Shown piece after piece: positions 11,685-23,039 of a DNA stretch of 64,000 nucleotides. The translations under genes were made by a program, and so were the position numbers. How positions within the stretch are numbered: position 1 is the stretch's first letter; each line of letters opens with the position of its first letter. Origin of the DNA: Cycas panzhihuaensis (lineage: Eukaryota > Cycadophyta); the NCBI GenBank assembly GCA_023213395.1, contig CM041465.1, positions 75,771,741 to 75,835,740 on the forward strand. Reading direction: 5' to 3'. The notes under the pieces are model-generated. The model saw only the letters and a program-made list of their open reading frames with translations, had not been told where the DNA came from and did not search any database.

Positions 11685-12840
11685 ACTTTGGCTCCATATT
11701 TTTTTCATCATTAAAAATCAGTAAAAATATGTTAAAATATATTAAAAAAACTATATCATATCGAAGAGAATTGAGTCAACTTCCCAACGAAACTGACGAA
11801 ACTGAATTTGGATGTCAAAGAGAAAAGTTATAGCAAAAATAGTAACTAGTACCTTTATGTAAAAAATGGTTTAAAAAGTGTTGAAAACCATTAAAATGCC
11901 ACTTTCGACAATTAAAATAGCAGTCAAAATGAATTCTAAAAAAAAAAAAAATATGGGTAATGAAGTTTGTTGAATGTAGATCACTTTAGAATAAATCCGG
12001 GTAGAAAATAGTCACCTGATAATAAAATATAATCAGTTCAAAAAGTGATTTTGTTAAAAGTTTAAAAAAGATTGAAAAAAAGACTAATTGACTTTAAATC
12101 GACTAAAATAGGGTCAAATCAGCACCAAATTGGTCATATGATCAATCAAAATTAATATACAGAACATTTATGGCCCAATGAAACTAGTTTCGTTAGAAAC
12201 CGGTGACTCAGTGAGGAGTTATGGCAAAACAAGGCTAATAACCATATGTAAAAATGAAAAATTTAAAAAAAAATGAAAAAAGTTTATGAAAAGTTTGTTA
12301 ACCCCTTTTGTGATAAGTTAAGGTCATATAGAGGTAAAATGGGACCGGGGGCTGAGAGTTAAGAGGGATAGGGTTTTTTTAAATGTGGATTTCAAATGTT
12401 ATGAAATATGTTTACATTTTTTTAAACTTTATAAAAAAATAAAACCTAGGAAAAATAGAATGCTGTCACCTGCGTGTGGCTTGCACGATGAACACCTCTG
12501 AAACATATCAGAAATGGATTAGAACAACTGATCTAAACCACTGATAGGAGGTAGATTTACACTTAGAAGGGGTTTATTATCAAATTTGAGAAATATATAT
12601 GCATATATATTTGAAAGAGCGTTGGATAGAAATGAAAAACAAAATAGAAAATGGACCGGCAGCCATGCAGTACGTGAAATCTCAAAGAAAATGGTGAAAA
12701 TCAGTCGAGTTGCCATGCTAGGAGAGGGGGCAATAGATCTTCCATGAAAAAGGATTAAAAAAAATTGATTATATATGATGTAAATAGTTGTGAACGGAAG
12801 GCACGCAGTGGGAGCTTAAACAGAGGAAATAGAAAATGAA
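11685..12840 (-). other. E2 leader segment with conserved block
   Basis: No coding sequence seen. On the minus strand 12245-12105 matches the E4 leader block (ccggtttctaacgaaact, gatcatatgaccaatttgg), which supports assigning this DNA to E2 rather than to LTR B. The part at 11685-12000 could be a remnant of the interior that once followed LTR B. Confidence 0.45.
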
Positions 12841-13010
12841 ATGGCCTTAGCACTGGGGAAGAATGGCATAGGTCAGAGTTATGTCTATCTGATTCTTGAA
12901 TATGCTACAAAGGGTAAGCTGTATAAAGATCTTCAATGCTCTACATGTTTCAGTGAAAGGCAGGCAGTTACTTACGTTGCATCACTGGCACGGGAATTGC
13001 TCTATGGTTG
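12841..13010 (+). pseudogene. Aurora kinase fragment
   Basis: The frame from ATG 12841 gives VYLILEYATKGKLYKDLQ, then FSERQAVTYVASLARELLYG. This is the hinge and early C-lobe of plant Aurora kinases (family pattern YLILEYA.GELYK.LQ, FSER.AATYVASLARALIY). Only about 45 residues are present. The P-loop, the HRD catalytic loop and DFG are all missing, and the match ends abruptly near 13010. No intron lies within it. It is antisense to E2 and joined within about 30 bp to an HSP60 piece, so it is a captured or retro-derived fragment and not a gene. Family recognition is good; which paralogue cannot be told. Confidence 0.75.
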
Positions 13011-13039
13011 CTGCCAAAATTTCAGATCCAGTGTTTGCT

Positions 13040-13302
13040 ACCTATTGTGATCTAGTACTATTGAAGGTGTGGAACAACTTGCAGATGCAGTGAAGGTGAT
13101 GATGGGACCTAAGGATCACAATGTATATATCGAACAAAGATTTGGTTCTCCAAAGGTCACAAAAGATGGTGTTATTATTGCAAAAAATATTGAGTTCAAA
13201 GACACAACAAAGAATGTGGGTGCAAGTCTTGCAAAGAAAGTTGCTAATGCAACCAATGATGTGGCTGGAAATGGGACAACATGTGCTAATAACCTTGCAT
13301 AA
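13040..13302 (+). pseudogene. HSP60/CPN60 (mitochondrial-type chaperonin) fragment
   Basis: The frame at 13069-13302 reads [18 protein letters not shown], then [34 protein letters not shown] and [14 protein letters not shown]. This is the N-terminal equatorial ATP-binding region of group I chaperonins, about 80 of some 550 residues. A one-base deletion at about 13062 separates it from the preceding LLKG-like codons. The conserved Asp of the DGTT motif is Asn here (GNGTT), a G-to-A change that would abolish ATP hydrolysis. It is continuous with no intron. It ends in CANNLA and a stop. Same strand and same cluster as the Aurora piece. Non-functional. Confidence 0.85.
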
Positions 13303-13385
13303 TGAAGGACTTGTGAAAAATTGTTGGCATATTAGTATGTGTATTTTGTTTGTATTTTATAGAAATCCAAGCATGCACTTATTAG

Positions 13386-13522
13386 CTGAGGATGTAAAGA
13401 GGTGACAAGACTTTTTATGATGAGCTCTTCTCATATGCCTATCCTAAATTTATTACACCATCAATGGCAGGCTATGATGAGCCTAATAATGGCTTATACT
13501 TCTTAATCAAAGGTAGGAGGTA
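13386..13522 (+). pseudogene. Unrecognised open stretch beside the HSP60 fragment
   Basis: Open from about 13404 to a TAG at 13520, giving FYDELFSYAYPKFITP and GYDEPNNGLYFLIKG. The composition looks protein-like, unlike the surrounding AT-rich DNA, but I do not recognise the family. It could be a third captured exon or chance. Confidence 0.3.
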
Positions 13523-14880
13523 GTGCCCAAAAAATGTATGGATGTAATAGGAAAGTAGTAGATGTGGCCAACAAAAAGGGCAATGTAGAAAGCAGAGTAC
13601 AGAAATAATATGCCTTCTTTGCCCTACAAGATCAAATACCAATAAAAAATTTAAGAATTTTGTTGTATTCTTTTTGTAAAGAATGAAAATAATTGATAGT
13701 TTTTACACTCCTTTTCAATCACAAATAAAAATGCTTATGTGCATGAGATGTCAAAAAATATGTAATGTAAAACATATGAGAAATGAAATATCAATGTGAG
13801 GAGCATGAACACATTTTTCAAATATCTTGAAGAAGATATATCAAATAAACAAAATGCACATGTATTTGTATTTGAAATAGTTTCAAATCTATTGCAGATA
13901 TATTAGAAATATGAGTTTAGATCTGAAAAAGAAACTAAAGAACCTGGAAAAACGCTGCTGTAGTAGACTTATAGCAGTGAAATATGTTGTATATGTTCTT
14001 CAGAAGGCTAAATATGCCCCAAATAATTATAGATCTGGTAATGTAGTTGATTTGTAGATGAAAAAATAAGCTTCAAAAGCTTTTAGTAGGTAGATTTGTA
14101 GTATATACTTCTTCAGAAAATTGAACATGCTCTAAAGATTATAGATCTGTAAAAAGATTTAAAAATGTAGTCAAAATATGTGATGAAAAAATATAGATAT
14201 GAAAAGAAATATAATAGATCTAAACTAAATGTTGCATATATGAAATAACTATACTAGAAAATATTGTAATACTTCATGAAATAAGCAGATCTAAAGTAAA
14301 AACCAGTAGATCTAAAAAAGTATTGAACAAATATTGTAGATTTGAACTAAATCAACCAAATAACTATCAAATATTTGTTAAGATGAGCAGATCTGTAGAA
14401 TATGTAGCAGATCTATAATGAAATATAGTAGATTTAGAGTGAAAATTATAGATCTTGAAGAAAAACCATATGAATCTTGCATACAACTGATCTCCTTTGA
14501 AGATCTATGAAAAATATTAGATAAAATAGACAAATAAACTTGAAAACTGCCAAATACGTGATAAAAAATTGTAGATATGAAAAAAAAAAAATCAAATATG
14601 ATAAAAATCTTGAATACAAATAACTTACTGCTGAAATACGTTGATCTCCTTCATAGATCTAGAAACATAGCAAAAAATCTGTATAAATCTAAAAAAATCT
14701 GAAGTATATTTGTTATACAAGAAAATAGCTCAATAATAATCAAAACTTGATGAAAAGCTAGAAGAAATTTACTGACAAAAATTGTAGAAAATAAGTATCA
14801 ATGATATTATTTACTTGTGAGAAACTCTACTTCGAAATCTTCTTGCTTTTTTGAAAAACTTCACAGATCAGCAATCGCCT
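13523..14880 (-). other. E2 leader, AGATCT-rich
   Basis: Non-coding. Between about 13918 and 14665 the palindrome agatct recurs about eleven times, with further one-off variants (agattt, agatat), set in A-rich spacers. It lies just downstream of the E2 PBS. Confidence 0.6.
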
Positions 14881-14892
14881 ACTCTGATACCA
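14881..14892 (-). other. E2 PBS
   Basis: Minus strand TGGTATCAGAGT, two bases from the LTR end; one mismatch to the initiator-Met-tRNA site. Confidence 0.9.
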
Positions 14893-14894
14893 AA

Positions 14895-15333
14895 TGTAGG
14901 AAAAAAATATATTATAGGAGAACATGGCAAAACATATATCATATAATCAATAGATTAAAATATTAATATTCTAATACAAATCTTCAATACAATGTTGTAC
15001 AATAGTATCATAAACATGAGAGCTTGAATCTTCAATCTATTGTTGAAAGTGAGCAATATAAATTTCACAAATGAGGGCGGTGTCTTAAGACACCAAGGTT
15101 ACATACCCCTCAATATTTATAATTTGGGGGAGGAGGGAAACTCCTCAACCCCTGAATTTAAAATAATAATAAAATAATGTTAACTTAACTCAAATGAAAC
15201 TAACTTGAATCAAAGTTAAACTTACCTTAACTTACCTCGACATGTTGAGTATCACATGTCTAAATTGAAGTTAAGGAGGTGTACAATCCTGGTTAGAAAG
15301 GTGGGAGTGGAGTGATGATGATTAACTCCAACA
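14895..15333 (-). repeat. E2 5' LTR (family B)
   Basis: 439 bp partner of 3767-4199. It ends ctccaaca next to the catat target duplication. Confidence 0.9.
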
Positions 15334-15570
15334 CATATAAGGGATTAGATGAGTCTTTGATGAGTCAATGAGAAGAGTTGGGGTTTTCATCTTATAATTT
15401 TTTAGCTATTACTTAGATTAATATAAGGTCTATGCTTAGACCTAAATCTTTTGGTGTTCTTTGTTATGTGCTTGGTTTATGTTATTTATTCTTTGTATGA
15501 TTTAGAGTTATGTTAATACATTACTTTTATTCTGTTAATACATTACTTTTGCAGTTATATTTTCTCTTCA
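15334..15570 (+). mobile_element. E1 3' LTR, second part
   Basis: Resumes the sequence broken at 3766 (tctttgatgagtcaatgaga..., ending attttctcttca), in parallel with 35490-35720 of the solo LTR. It contains an extra short repeat of gttaatacattactttt. Confidence 0.85.
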
Positions 15571-16224
15571 TGATGAATAATAAGAGATAAGTTCATTGCA
15601 TTACATTATTATAAGAAGATCTCACATATTTATACATAATAAGTACTAAAATTAGCCCAATGAAAAGAGACCAAATAACATCATGGTACATAGCTTTTAA
15701 GAATAACCTAACCTAGTTAAGTTATCCTAATTAAGGGCTCCTAAGAAAACATTATAAATAAAACATTAACATTTAATAATAGCCATGAAAAAAAAGATAG
15801 AAATAGAAATCCTAGTTTAATAATTGCTAAATATAAGAGTAACCATAAAATGTAAAAGCCTATATGACACTCCTTGTTAAGGTCAGTTACAAGGTCGAGT
15901 TCTATTGAATAAAGTTGAGTAATTCACATTGTTTAAAGTGACATGAGTTAGACTATCAAGGGATATGACTTAACTTTTATAACTGATTGTTGTAGATACT
16001 TTACTAAGTATAAATGCCAATTTCCATAAAGTAAAAGGGTTAAATAATTAGATTGGAAATATTATGTTATATATAACACAAGGTTATAGGGATCTTTTTG
16101 ACTAGAGCCAATCCTTTTGTAAGCATTGACTATTTGTAGTGTGATAATGAGCACAACTGCATAGGATAATGGTGGGCAAAATAATAAAATAAACACATTG
16201 GTGGTGGACTATGTTGCCCATGGA
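15571..16224. other. Unassigned spacer left of E10
   Basis: AT-rich, no open frame of note and no recognisable motif. It was contiguous with the sequence right of 25781 before E10 inserted. Confidence 0.5.
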
Positions 16225-16229
16225 AATGC

Positions 16230-16543
16230 TATAAAACTTAATAAAACTAGGATTATATATGAAAAGGATAGATCTTAACATATTTAAAAAATTTATTTCT
16301 CAAAATGTATTAATTCATCTCATACTCACTAAACTCCCTTCCTATTATAATGCACAATCCAATGTATAAATACAATGTTAAAAGGAATATTTACATTCTA
16401 ACTAATAACACATGTGAGAAATATTGAGTAAGCCCTAATGACTCACTATTCATACATTTAAATAAAGATTAATAAAAATACAATGATAAGGAGGAGGCTT
16501 ACAACTATATATTATGAGCTAATGTACACATTAATATTCAACA
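16230..16543 (-). repeat. E10 3' LTR
   Basis: 314 bp, aligns with 25471-25776 (cctaatgactcac, tatgagctaatgta, tattcaaca). Confidence 0.9.
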
Positions 16544-16553
16544 CTCTCCCTTA

Positions 16554-16978
16554 ATATTTACTTTAGTTATTTGAACACCTAAACCATCTATGAAAGTTTG
16601 AAATTTATCTTGTGTTAATGGCATGGTGAAGCTGTCAGCCAACTTTTCTTTTATTACTATGTACAACATCTCAATCGCTTTGCTTTGAGTTAATTCATGA
16701 AATAATGGTGCACCTCAATGTGTTTAGTGTAAGCATGGAAATACAGGGTTCTTTACAATCTTCAATGTACTTTGATTATCATAGTACAATGTAACTAGTT
16801 CTAATTGATATAATTCATATCCCTTAGAATCTATTATAACCAAAGGGCTTTAGTAGCTACTACAAAAACAACCTTATACTCTGCTTTAATTGAGAATAAA
16901 ATAATTTTTAATTGCCTTTTATTGCTCCATATTACAATTGTTAATATTAAACTAAACTAGTATCTAGAAGTTGACCTC
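16554..16978 (-). pseudogene. E10 RNase H, C-terminal part
   Basis: Minus strand reads TKHIEVHHYF near 16735-16705, then a tail corresponding to LADSFTMPLTQDKF, and ends at the polypurine tract. These are the standard last motifs of copia pol. Interrupted upstream by E7 at 16984. Confidence 0.8.
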
Positions 16979-16983
16979 ATATT

Positions 16984-17213
16984 TATTAGAAAATAGAACC
17001 TACAATAAGATATTGGAAAATAAAACAAACAGAATAAATTCACCTCCAAGATCGAATGGTACCCTTAAGGTACCTCCATTGTATTAACAAAATATTATTA
17101 CAACATGATACAATATGATACATAATATTGTATATTTATAATACAAGTCATGATGGTGAGAGTGGAACCCACTTGCATGCGGGATAAAACAAATATACAT
17201 TAATATTTCAACA
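16984..17213 (-). repeat. E7 3' LTR
   Basis: 230 bp, shares cccttaaggtacctcc and tcatgatggtgagagtgg with its partner. The TG terminus has become TA. Confidence 0.9.
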
Positions 17214-17222
17214 CTTCTCCTT

Positions 17223-17569
17223 AATTCACATTTGGGTTATTTGTATTTACAACACTTTATCCTTAGAAATATCTTGAGAATGATGTCTTCAACTCGATCC
17301 TTGTCTTCAATCTTGTAGTGATGTCTTTGATGTAGAATGATGTCTTAATCTTGATTTTCGTCTTCAATTTAATAGTGATGTCTTTGCTGTAGAATGGTGT
17401 CTTCAACTTGATTTTTGTTTTCAATTCTATACTGATGCCTTTTTAAGATGATGTTCTCAACTTGATTTTTATCTTCAATACTATAATGATGATGTTGATG
17501 TAGTAGCTATAGCAAGTGCAAACCGTGATTCTTCATTGCAGTTGGTCTAGTCTGATTGTGATGAAGATC
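17223..17569 (-). other. E7 region between gag tail and 3' LTR
   Basis: Imperfect repeats of a tgatgtctt(c/g)aactt-like phrase (about 17280-17480) with no clear protein. Confidence 0.45.
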
Positions 17570-18434
17570 CTATAAGTAACCATCTTCAAACACAACTTGC
17601 TTGTTATCATTATCTTGTATAAGTTCTTGATCACCATGTACAATAGTGATTTCTTCAACCTTTGGAGCAAAATCTTGATCAACTTGCATACTCTTTGAAA
17701 TTGAATCAATGCTCAAAGTAGGAGCATCATTTATACTTGAATCAATACAAGACTCATCTTTTATGGGATCATCAGATTTACATTCAATTTCTCTTGAAAT
17801 AATAGTGTCATCTAAATAAACCTTTATCGATTCATCATTTTTAATGTCTTCATTAATAGTTGTAGTCTCATCAATACATTCAACCATCGTTTATTTATAT
17901 TTAGTAGAAATTTCATTAGTACTTATACATTCTTCATCTTGACATATCATTTCATTAGTGTTGATGATATTTTCTTCATTCATTATACCTATACCATAAC
18001 CATAATTGACCATAACTGACCTTAATTGCCTTTTCAATTATTTGTTATGTTTCTTTAGGAGTTTGTTCAAATATTTCCCTTAGAAAATCCCAAGCTTCTT
18101 TAGTAGTACTTGTATATAGAATCATAGAAATAACAAAATGGTATTCAGAAGGAAAATCAACCTCATTGAATGCAGCACAAATCATAATGAATGCCTTTAT
18201 GTCTTTCTTCTCAAGCATTTCCTTTTCTTCTTCATCCTTAGGGATATCATATCCATTAGTAACAAGCTTCTACAAACCTCTAACTATGAAAATACATCTC
18301 ATTTTAATCATCCAAAAGAAGTAGTTTTCTCTATTACACTTAGGTATCGGAAGAAATAAATCCTTCAAGTAATATTTATTTATTTCAGGAACATACATAA
18401 TCACATCATTTTCCTCCATGATTGTAAATGCCAT
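17570..18434 (-). pseudogene. E7 gag with acidic C-terminal tail
   Basis: Starts ATG at 18434 (MAFTIMEENDV). It has PIPKCNRENYFFWMIKM, the copia gag 'NY..W..KM' entry motif, then GYDIPKDEEEKEML, KKDIKAFIMICAAF, STTKEAWDFLREIF and QTPKET, all typical gag landmarks in order. After stops around 18030-17890, an open frame of 105 codons (17887-17570) encodes a tail rich in Asp and Glu (MVECIDETTTINEDIKND...). There is no CCHC knuckle. The polypurine tract lies about 350 bp further on. Homologous to E6 at 34430-35870. Role inferred: a structural particle protein, with pol supplied in trans. Confidence 0.75.
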
Positions 18435-19975
18435 TTTCTAACACCACGCCTATTTTTTTATCAACAAACTCACTTATCATTGGTAACTTGCTTATTGATC
18501 ACTCTCAAAATTTCTAATGTCTCATATCTCTCACATCATTGACTTTATCATCACATCATCGCCTTGTCCATTTCTTATATCGCCAAACAGTCACATATAA
18601 CAAATATTTGAAACACTTGCTTCATCATCAAAACAATGTCTAAACCACATACATCTCACAGAAATCATGCATACCTCATGTCACCATTAAATTGCCAAGA
18701 CACACACTTCACTTAATTGCCCAAAATGTAACTCATACCACTACACTTACAACTTAGGTAACTTCAACAAAAAAGGCATCCTTCTTTTCCCATTCAATCA
18801 ATTAAAACACATAATCAAACATCCCTAATCTCATCCTTAAAACATGTCAGTAACCTCACATGTAACAAGCACCTCATTATCTTAATTCACCATTTCTCTT
18901 GTCCTCAAATTTGCCTTATCATGCTCATAATTCTCCTTCAAGTAAATCACATTCTAAGAAGCACTAGGTTGCCATATTCCATCCAACTCATTTATGCAAA
19001 CACATGCACTATCGCTTCATCACCATACTATATCATCATCACAATAACTCTCTCATACGAACATATGTAAGAAAACACTCAAATTTCCATTAAATAATCA
19101 CCATCATGCACCTCAAATCACCAATAGAGTGCCAAATACAGTCACATCAATATGACTTAATATTATTTCACATTGCAATAATACTGTCCCATATACAACA
19201 TAAGCAAGAGAGCCTCAAATAGTCACCTCATATTACAACATTATCCAACTTATGTAAATCACATGTAAGATAGAACTATGCTAATACTAAATGTCACTAC
19301 TTTTTCACTAATTAAGAGTGTAAAACACTTATATAACCTCATTACCATTGCCTCATTCACGTCTCTATATCAATATAAAACCCTTAAATTCTCAAAAAAC
19401 TTATTCTTAGAAAGAATACAGCTCAAAAATACATAAAATATGGATGGAAATGATGGTCTCTAAAATATGATTCCAACAGTTTAGATGAAATTAAATTATG
19501 ATATCTAAATTAAAAGTTATAACCCTTTTAAGAATTTCACAATTAAGGTTTCTAAGGACTGTAATAGTACCTTCTAATAAAGTACTAATAACATTTTACT
19601 CTGAACTCTAATGAACTTCAAACTACTTCCATTAGAAAGTAAAGTAAAAAATGCATAGAATAAAAAGCATTTGAGGTCATTTGGATACTTGTAGCCAAAG
19701 TTATTGCTCTTTGAAGTTGAGGTTACAGATCTGTCCCAAAAATATGATGATGAAAAAAAAAAAGACTGAAATTAATTCTGCTATAATTTTACACTTTCAC
19801 CCCAAAATTTGTAATGTGACCACTCAAATTTTATAAAACGAGCTATTTCATCTCAATTTTGCCATTACTTTTCAGAAATTTCAACATTTATTCTTTCGAA
19901 TATGCTTTCAACCCTTGATGGCACCTCCCAAAACACCACTCTGATATCAAACAAAATACCTCTCTTAACTTGGGT
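18435..19975 (-). other. E7 leader
   Basis: Non-coding. The part at 19420-19920 matches the E8 leader (40320-40800) in the same order, for example around gtaatggcaaaattgag and agaaggtactatta on the minus strand. Confidence 0.6.
19938..19949 (-). other. Second PBS-like site in E7 leader
   Basis: Minus strand TGATATCAGAGT, 38 bp downstream of the true PBS. One position differs from the site core (TGGTATCAGAG). Possibly a duplicated PBS. Confidence 0.5.
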
Positions 19976-19987
19976 GCTCTGATACCA
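19976..19987 (-). other. E7 PBS
   Basis: Minus strand TGGTATCAGAGC, abutting the LTR end; exact consensus. Confidence 0.9.
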
Positions 19988-20217
19988 TGTTGGAAAATAG
20001 AACCTGTAATAAAATATTGGCAAATAGAACAAAAAGAACAAATGCACCTCTAGGATCAAACAATACCCTTAAGGTACCTCCATTGTATTAACAAAACATT
20101 ATTATAACATGATACAATATGATATACAATATTGTGTATTTATAATACAAGTCATGATGGTGAGAGTGGAACCCACTTGTATGTGGGACAAAATAAATGT
20201 GCATTAATATTCCAACA
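19988..20217 (-). repeat. E7 5' LTR
   Basis: 230 bp, TGTTGG...CCAACA at both ends on the + strand; partner of 16984-17213. Confidence 0.9.
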
Positions 20218-20222
20218 ATATT

Positions 20223-22950
20223 TTCTATATATATGGCCTAATTAAACTTTGTGAATCCTTCTAACTTGAAGTTGTCATTGTGTATGAATTTAAGTCCATA
20301 TTATATAGTCCCCTTCAAGTATTTGAGGATCACTTTTGTAACTTTCTAGTGATTTTATTTTGGCATTTCCATAAACCTAGATACCATTCTAACTATAAAT
20401 AAAATATTAGGCCTGGTAGTAATCAAGTATATTAGAATATCCATTAGTTATTTGTATAATGTTGTACCAATATTTTCTCTACCATCTTTAATTATTAACT
20501 TGGAACTTATCTCTATAGGAGTAGGTACAAGCTTGTAGTCAACTATTCTAAATTTCTTTAGAATTTTCCAAGTGTATTTTTCTTGTGAGATAAAGATATA
20601 TCCAGGTCATTATCATACATCCACTCCAAGGAAGTGATGTAGAACTCCTAGATCTGACATCTTGAAGAAATGAATTAGATATATTTTTAGGTACGATATC
20701 AAATCAATGCGATCACCTTTGATTAGTAAGCCATTAACATATAACATTATAAACATTATTTTATCATATAAATCTTTGATGTGTAGATTTGAGTCAATCA
20801 GAAATCTCTCAAACTCTTAGAACTTATTTTATATTATACAAGGCTCTTTTGATTTAGCATACTAAGTGATCCTAACTTTTTTACATAAAGCTAGGTGGCT
20901 ATTCTATGTAGACTTCTTTTGTTAAGTTCCTATTTAGAAATGCATTTTTCACTTCTATTTAGTGAAGCTACTAATTAAATTGTGTAGCTATTTCTATAAT
21001 AAGGTAAATAGTATTCATCTTAGCTATATGAGTGAATGTTTCTTGGTAGTTGATCAATTTTTTCCACTTGAAGACTTTCACTACAAGTGTAGCTATGAAT
21101 TTGGTTACAGATCCATCTAATTTATACTTAGTTCTATGGATTTATTTGTGACTGATTGTATGTTTTCCATCAATAAATTCAACCAAATCTCATGTGTAGT
21201 TCTTCCCAATATTTTAAATTTCAGTATCCATAATGTCATTCCGCTTCTACTCTTTAACTATCTTTTTAATCATAGAAGATTCATCAACAGTCAACACACA
21301 TGCCATTATAATAAGATTCACTTGATTAGAAGGTAGTATTTTTTATTTCTGCTTTCTAATTAATTTAGGTAATAACTTATTAGCATCCTCCATAGTTTTT
21401 AAGCATCATTGAGGAAGTTTTTTATTCAAGGATGAAGGCAAAGGTATGGGAGGTTTCTCTAGCTTTTGTTTTGACTTTGCCATTAATTTTTGCTTAGGTT
21501 TAGATTCTAGAAATTGGAAGGATCATAACTCTATTACTTCACCAATGTCAAACTATTCAAATTTAGGTTCATTAATGTCCCTTGAAGAGCTACATTTAGA
21601 TGGATTTTTAATATTCTTCTTAACTTCAATTAAATCCACATCTGTGTTATCATCCTCATTAAAGATAACATCGCATGTTGTATATACCTTTTTGGTCAAA
21701 AAATCATAACCTTTGTAAGCATTATTTTTTAGGTTATCCTAGAAAGATGCACGTAGTTTTTTCATTGTCTAACTTCTCTCATTTTTCCTTTGCAGTATAC
21801 ATGTATTCCATGCACTAAAAAACTCTCAAGTGAGAAATAATCACCTTCTTATCTTACTAAGTCTACTCAGTTATTTTGTTCTTAATAAGCATTGTAGTGA
21901 TTTTGTTTTTTAAATATGCAATTATGTTCATAACTTCAACTCATGGGTGATTTAATACATCCTTGCCTTTCATCATAAATTTGGATTTTTTAATAAAAAA
22001 TCTACTTATTTGCTTAATAATTCTATTATATTGAGGTATGTAGGAAGTAGCAAATTGTCTCTTGATTTTATCATTTTTGCAAAACTAATTGAATTTATTC
22101 AAAGTGCATTTAGTGCCATTATCAATTCACAAGATTTTAATTTTATATCTATTTTCATTCTCTACCAATTCCTTGAACTGCCTAAAATAGGTGAAGGCTT
22201 GTGATTTCCCCCTTAGTGGAAAAAACTAGACTTTTCATAAAAATTCATCAATGAAAGTGATGAAGTATAACACTCCACCAAGGAATATGACTGGTATTGG
22301 TTCGAAAATATCTGAGGAAACTAATCCAAACTTTTCTTAAACTCTCTATGCATTCTTTTTTAGAAAAGGATCTTTGTGTTGTTTATTAAATATATAGGGT
22401 TCACAAAAGTAATTTTCAACATTAATCAAAGGAAGACCATATACAATTTTTTATTTATGTATCAAATGAATACTAGAGTAGTTTAATTAACCCATTCATT
22501 CATATTATAATTTTTGTTTTGGAGTTATAACAAGGAACACTCTTTATACTTTAGAGTGTCCTGGTAGTTTGTACATATTATTGTATCTAAGTCTTTTAAT
22601 TATAATCTTATTTTATTTATCTTAGATTATGCACCATCCTTGAACGAATGTTATTGACATGTTTTATTGTTAAATTTCACCTACACAAACAAGATTGACC
22701 TTAAAATTAGGCACATGTAAAACATTCTCTAAATATTATCTCTCACCATTTGGCATGACGAATGGTACTTTTTCCAACTCTTATAACCTCTAGATCAGTG
22801 CCATCTTTGATGTTGACTTTTTCATTCATTTCTCACATATGGCAAAACTAATCTAGCCTATCAGTCATATGTCTCTATGCACAAAACTCAATGAACCAAA
22901 TTCAATATAAATCCAACCTCATTTTGTATGCTGTAGTCAAGAGTTTGATA
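20223..22950 (-). pseudogene. E10 protease, integrase and RT relic
   Basis: Minus strand, from right to left. Protease site at 22905-22861 reads WFIEFCA*RHMT where the family has WFIDSGASRHMT. Below it are VLHVPNFKVNLV (GAG-pre-integrase entry), integrase pieces DIFEPIPVIFL (first Asp) and IDNGTKC near 22120 (second Asp), and NAFLNRNLTKEVYIE and ALYNIK of RT near 20930-20830. The catalytic YVDD at about 20745-20731 is YVNG. Stops and frameshifts are everywhere, so it is old. The RNase H part continues across E7 at 16554-16978. Confidence 0.85.
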
Positions 22951-23039
22951 TCTCCTTTGGGGTAGTGGCACATTTGATATTCATGATAGTGTTTCCACTA
23001 ATTGACAAGCTAAAAAGCCATAAGTAATGTGCATCTTAG

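Larger units (their letters stand above)
3767..15333 (-). mobile_element. E2: gag-only copia-type LTR element inserted in E1 LTR
   Basis: Two LTRs in the same orientation (3767-4199 and 14895-15333, about 90% alike by eye), a minus-strand PBS at 14881-14892, and a minus-strand polypurine tract at 4200-4211. The target duplication is catgt/catat (3762-3766 and 15334-15338), one transition apart. On the minus strand the order is PBS, AGATCT-rich leader, gene-fragment cluster (antisense), conserved leader block, gag, polypurine tract, LTR. No protease, integrase or RT is seen, so it is a non-autonomous type. About 6 kb of + strand element fragments (E3, E4, LTR B) sit between about 5650 and 11690. 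Confidence 0.85.
16984..20217 (-). mobile_element. E7: short gag-only LTR element
   Basis: 3.2 kb, LTRs of 230 bp (16984-17213 and 19988-20217), perfect target duplication atatt (16979-16983 and 20218-20222), PBS at 19976-19987 and polypurine tract aaggagaag at 17214-17222 (minus strand). The interior holds a leader of about 1.5 kb and one gag with a long acidic tail; there is no protease, integrase or RT. E6 carries the same gag plus tail. Confidence 0.9.

Noticed and set aside
13040-13302. Functional chaperonin gene
   Set aside because: Only about 80 residues, a frameshift at the start, catalytic Asp changed to Asn, no remaining exons or start context.
13918-14665. CRISPR-like or tandem array from the recurring agatct
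   Set aside because: Spacing is irregular, the repeated unit is only six bases, and the host is a plant.
21136-22204. Plus-strand open frames of 64-87 codons
   Set aside because: Shadows of the minus-strand E10 pol relic.
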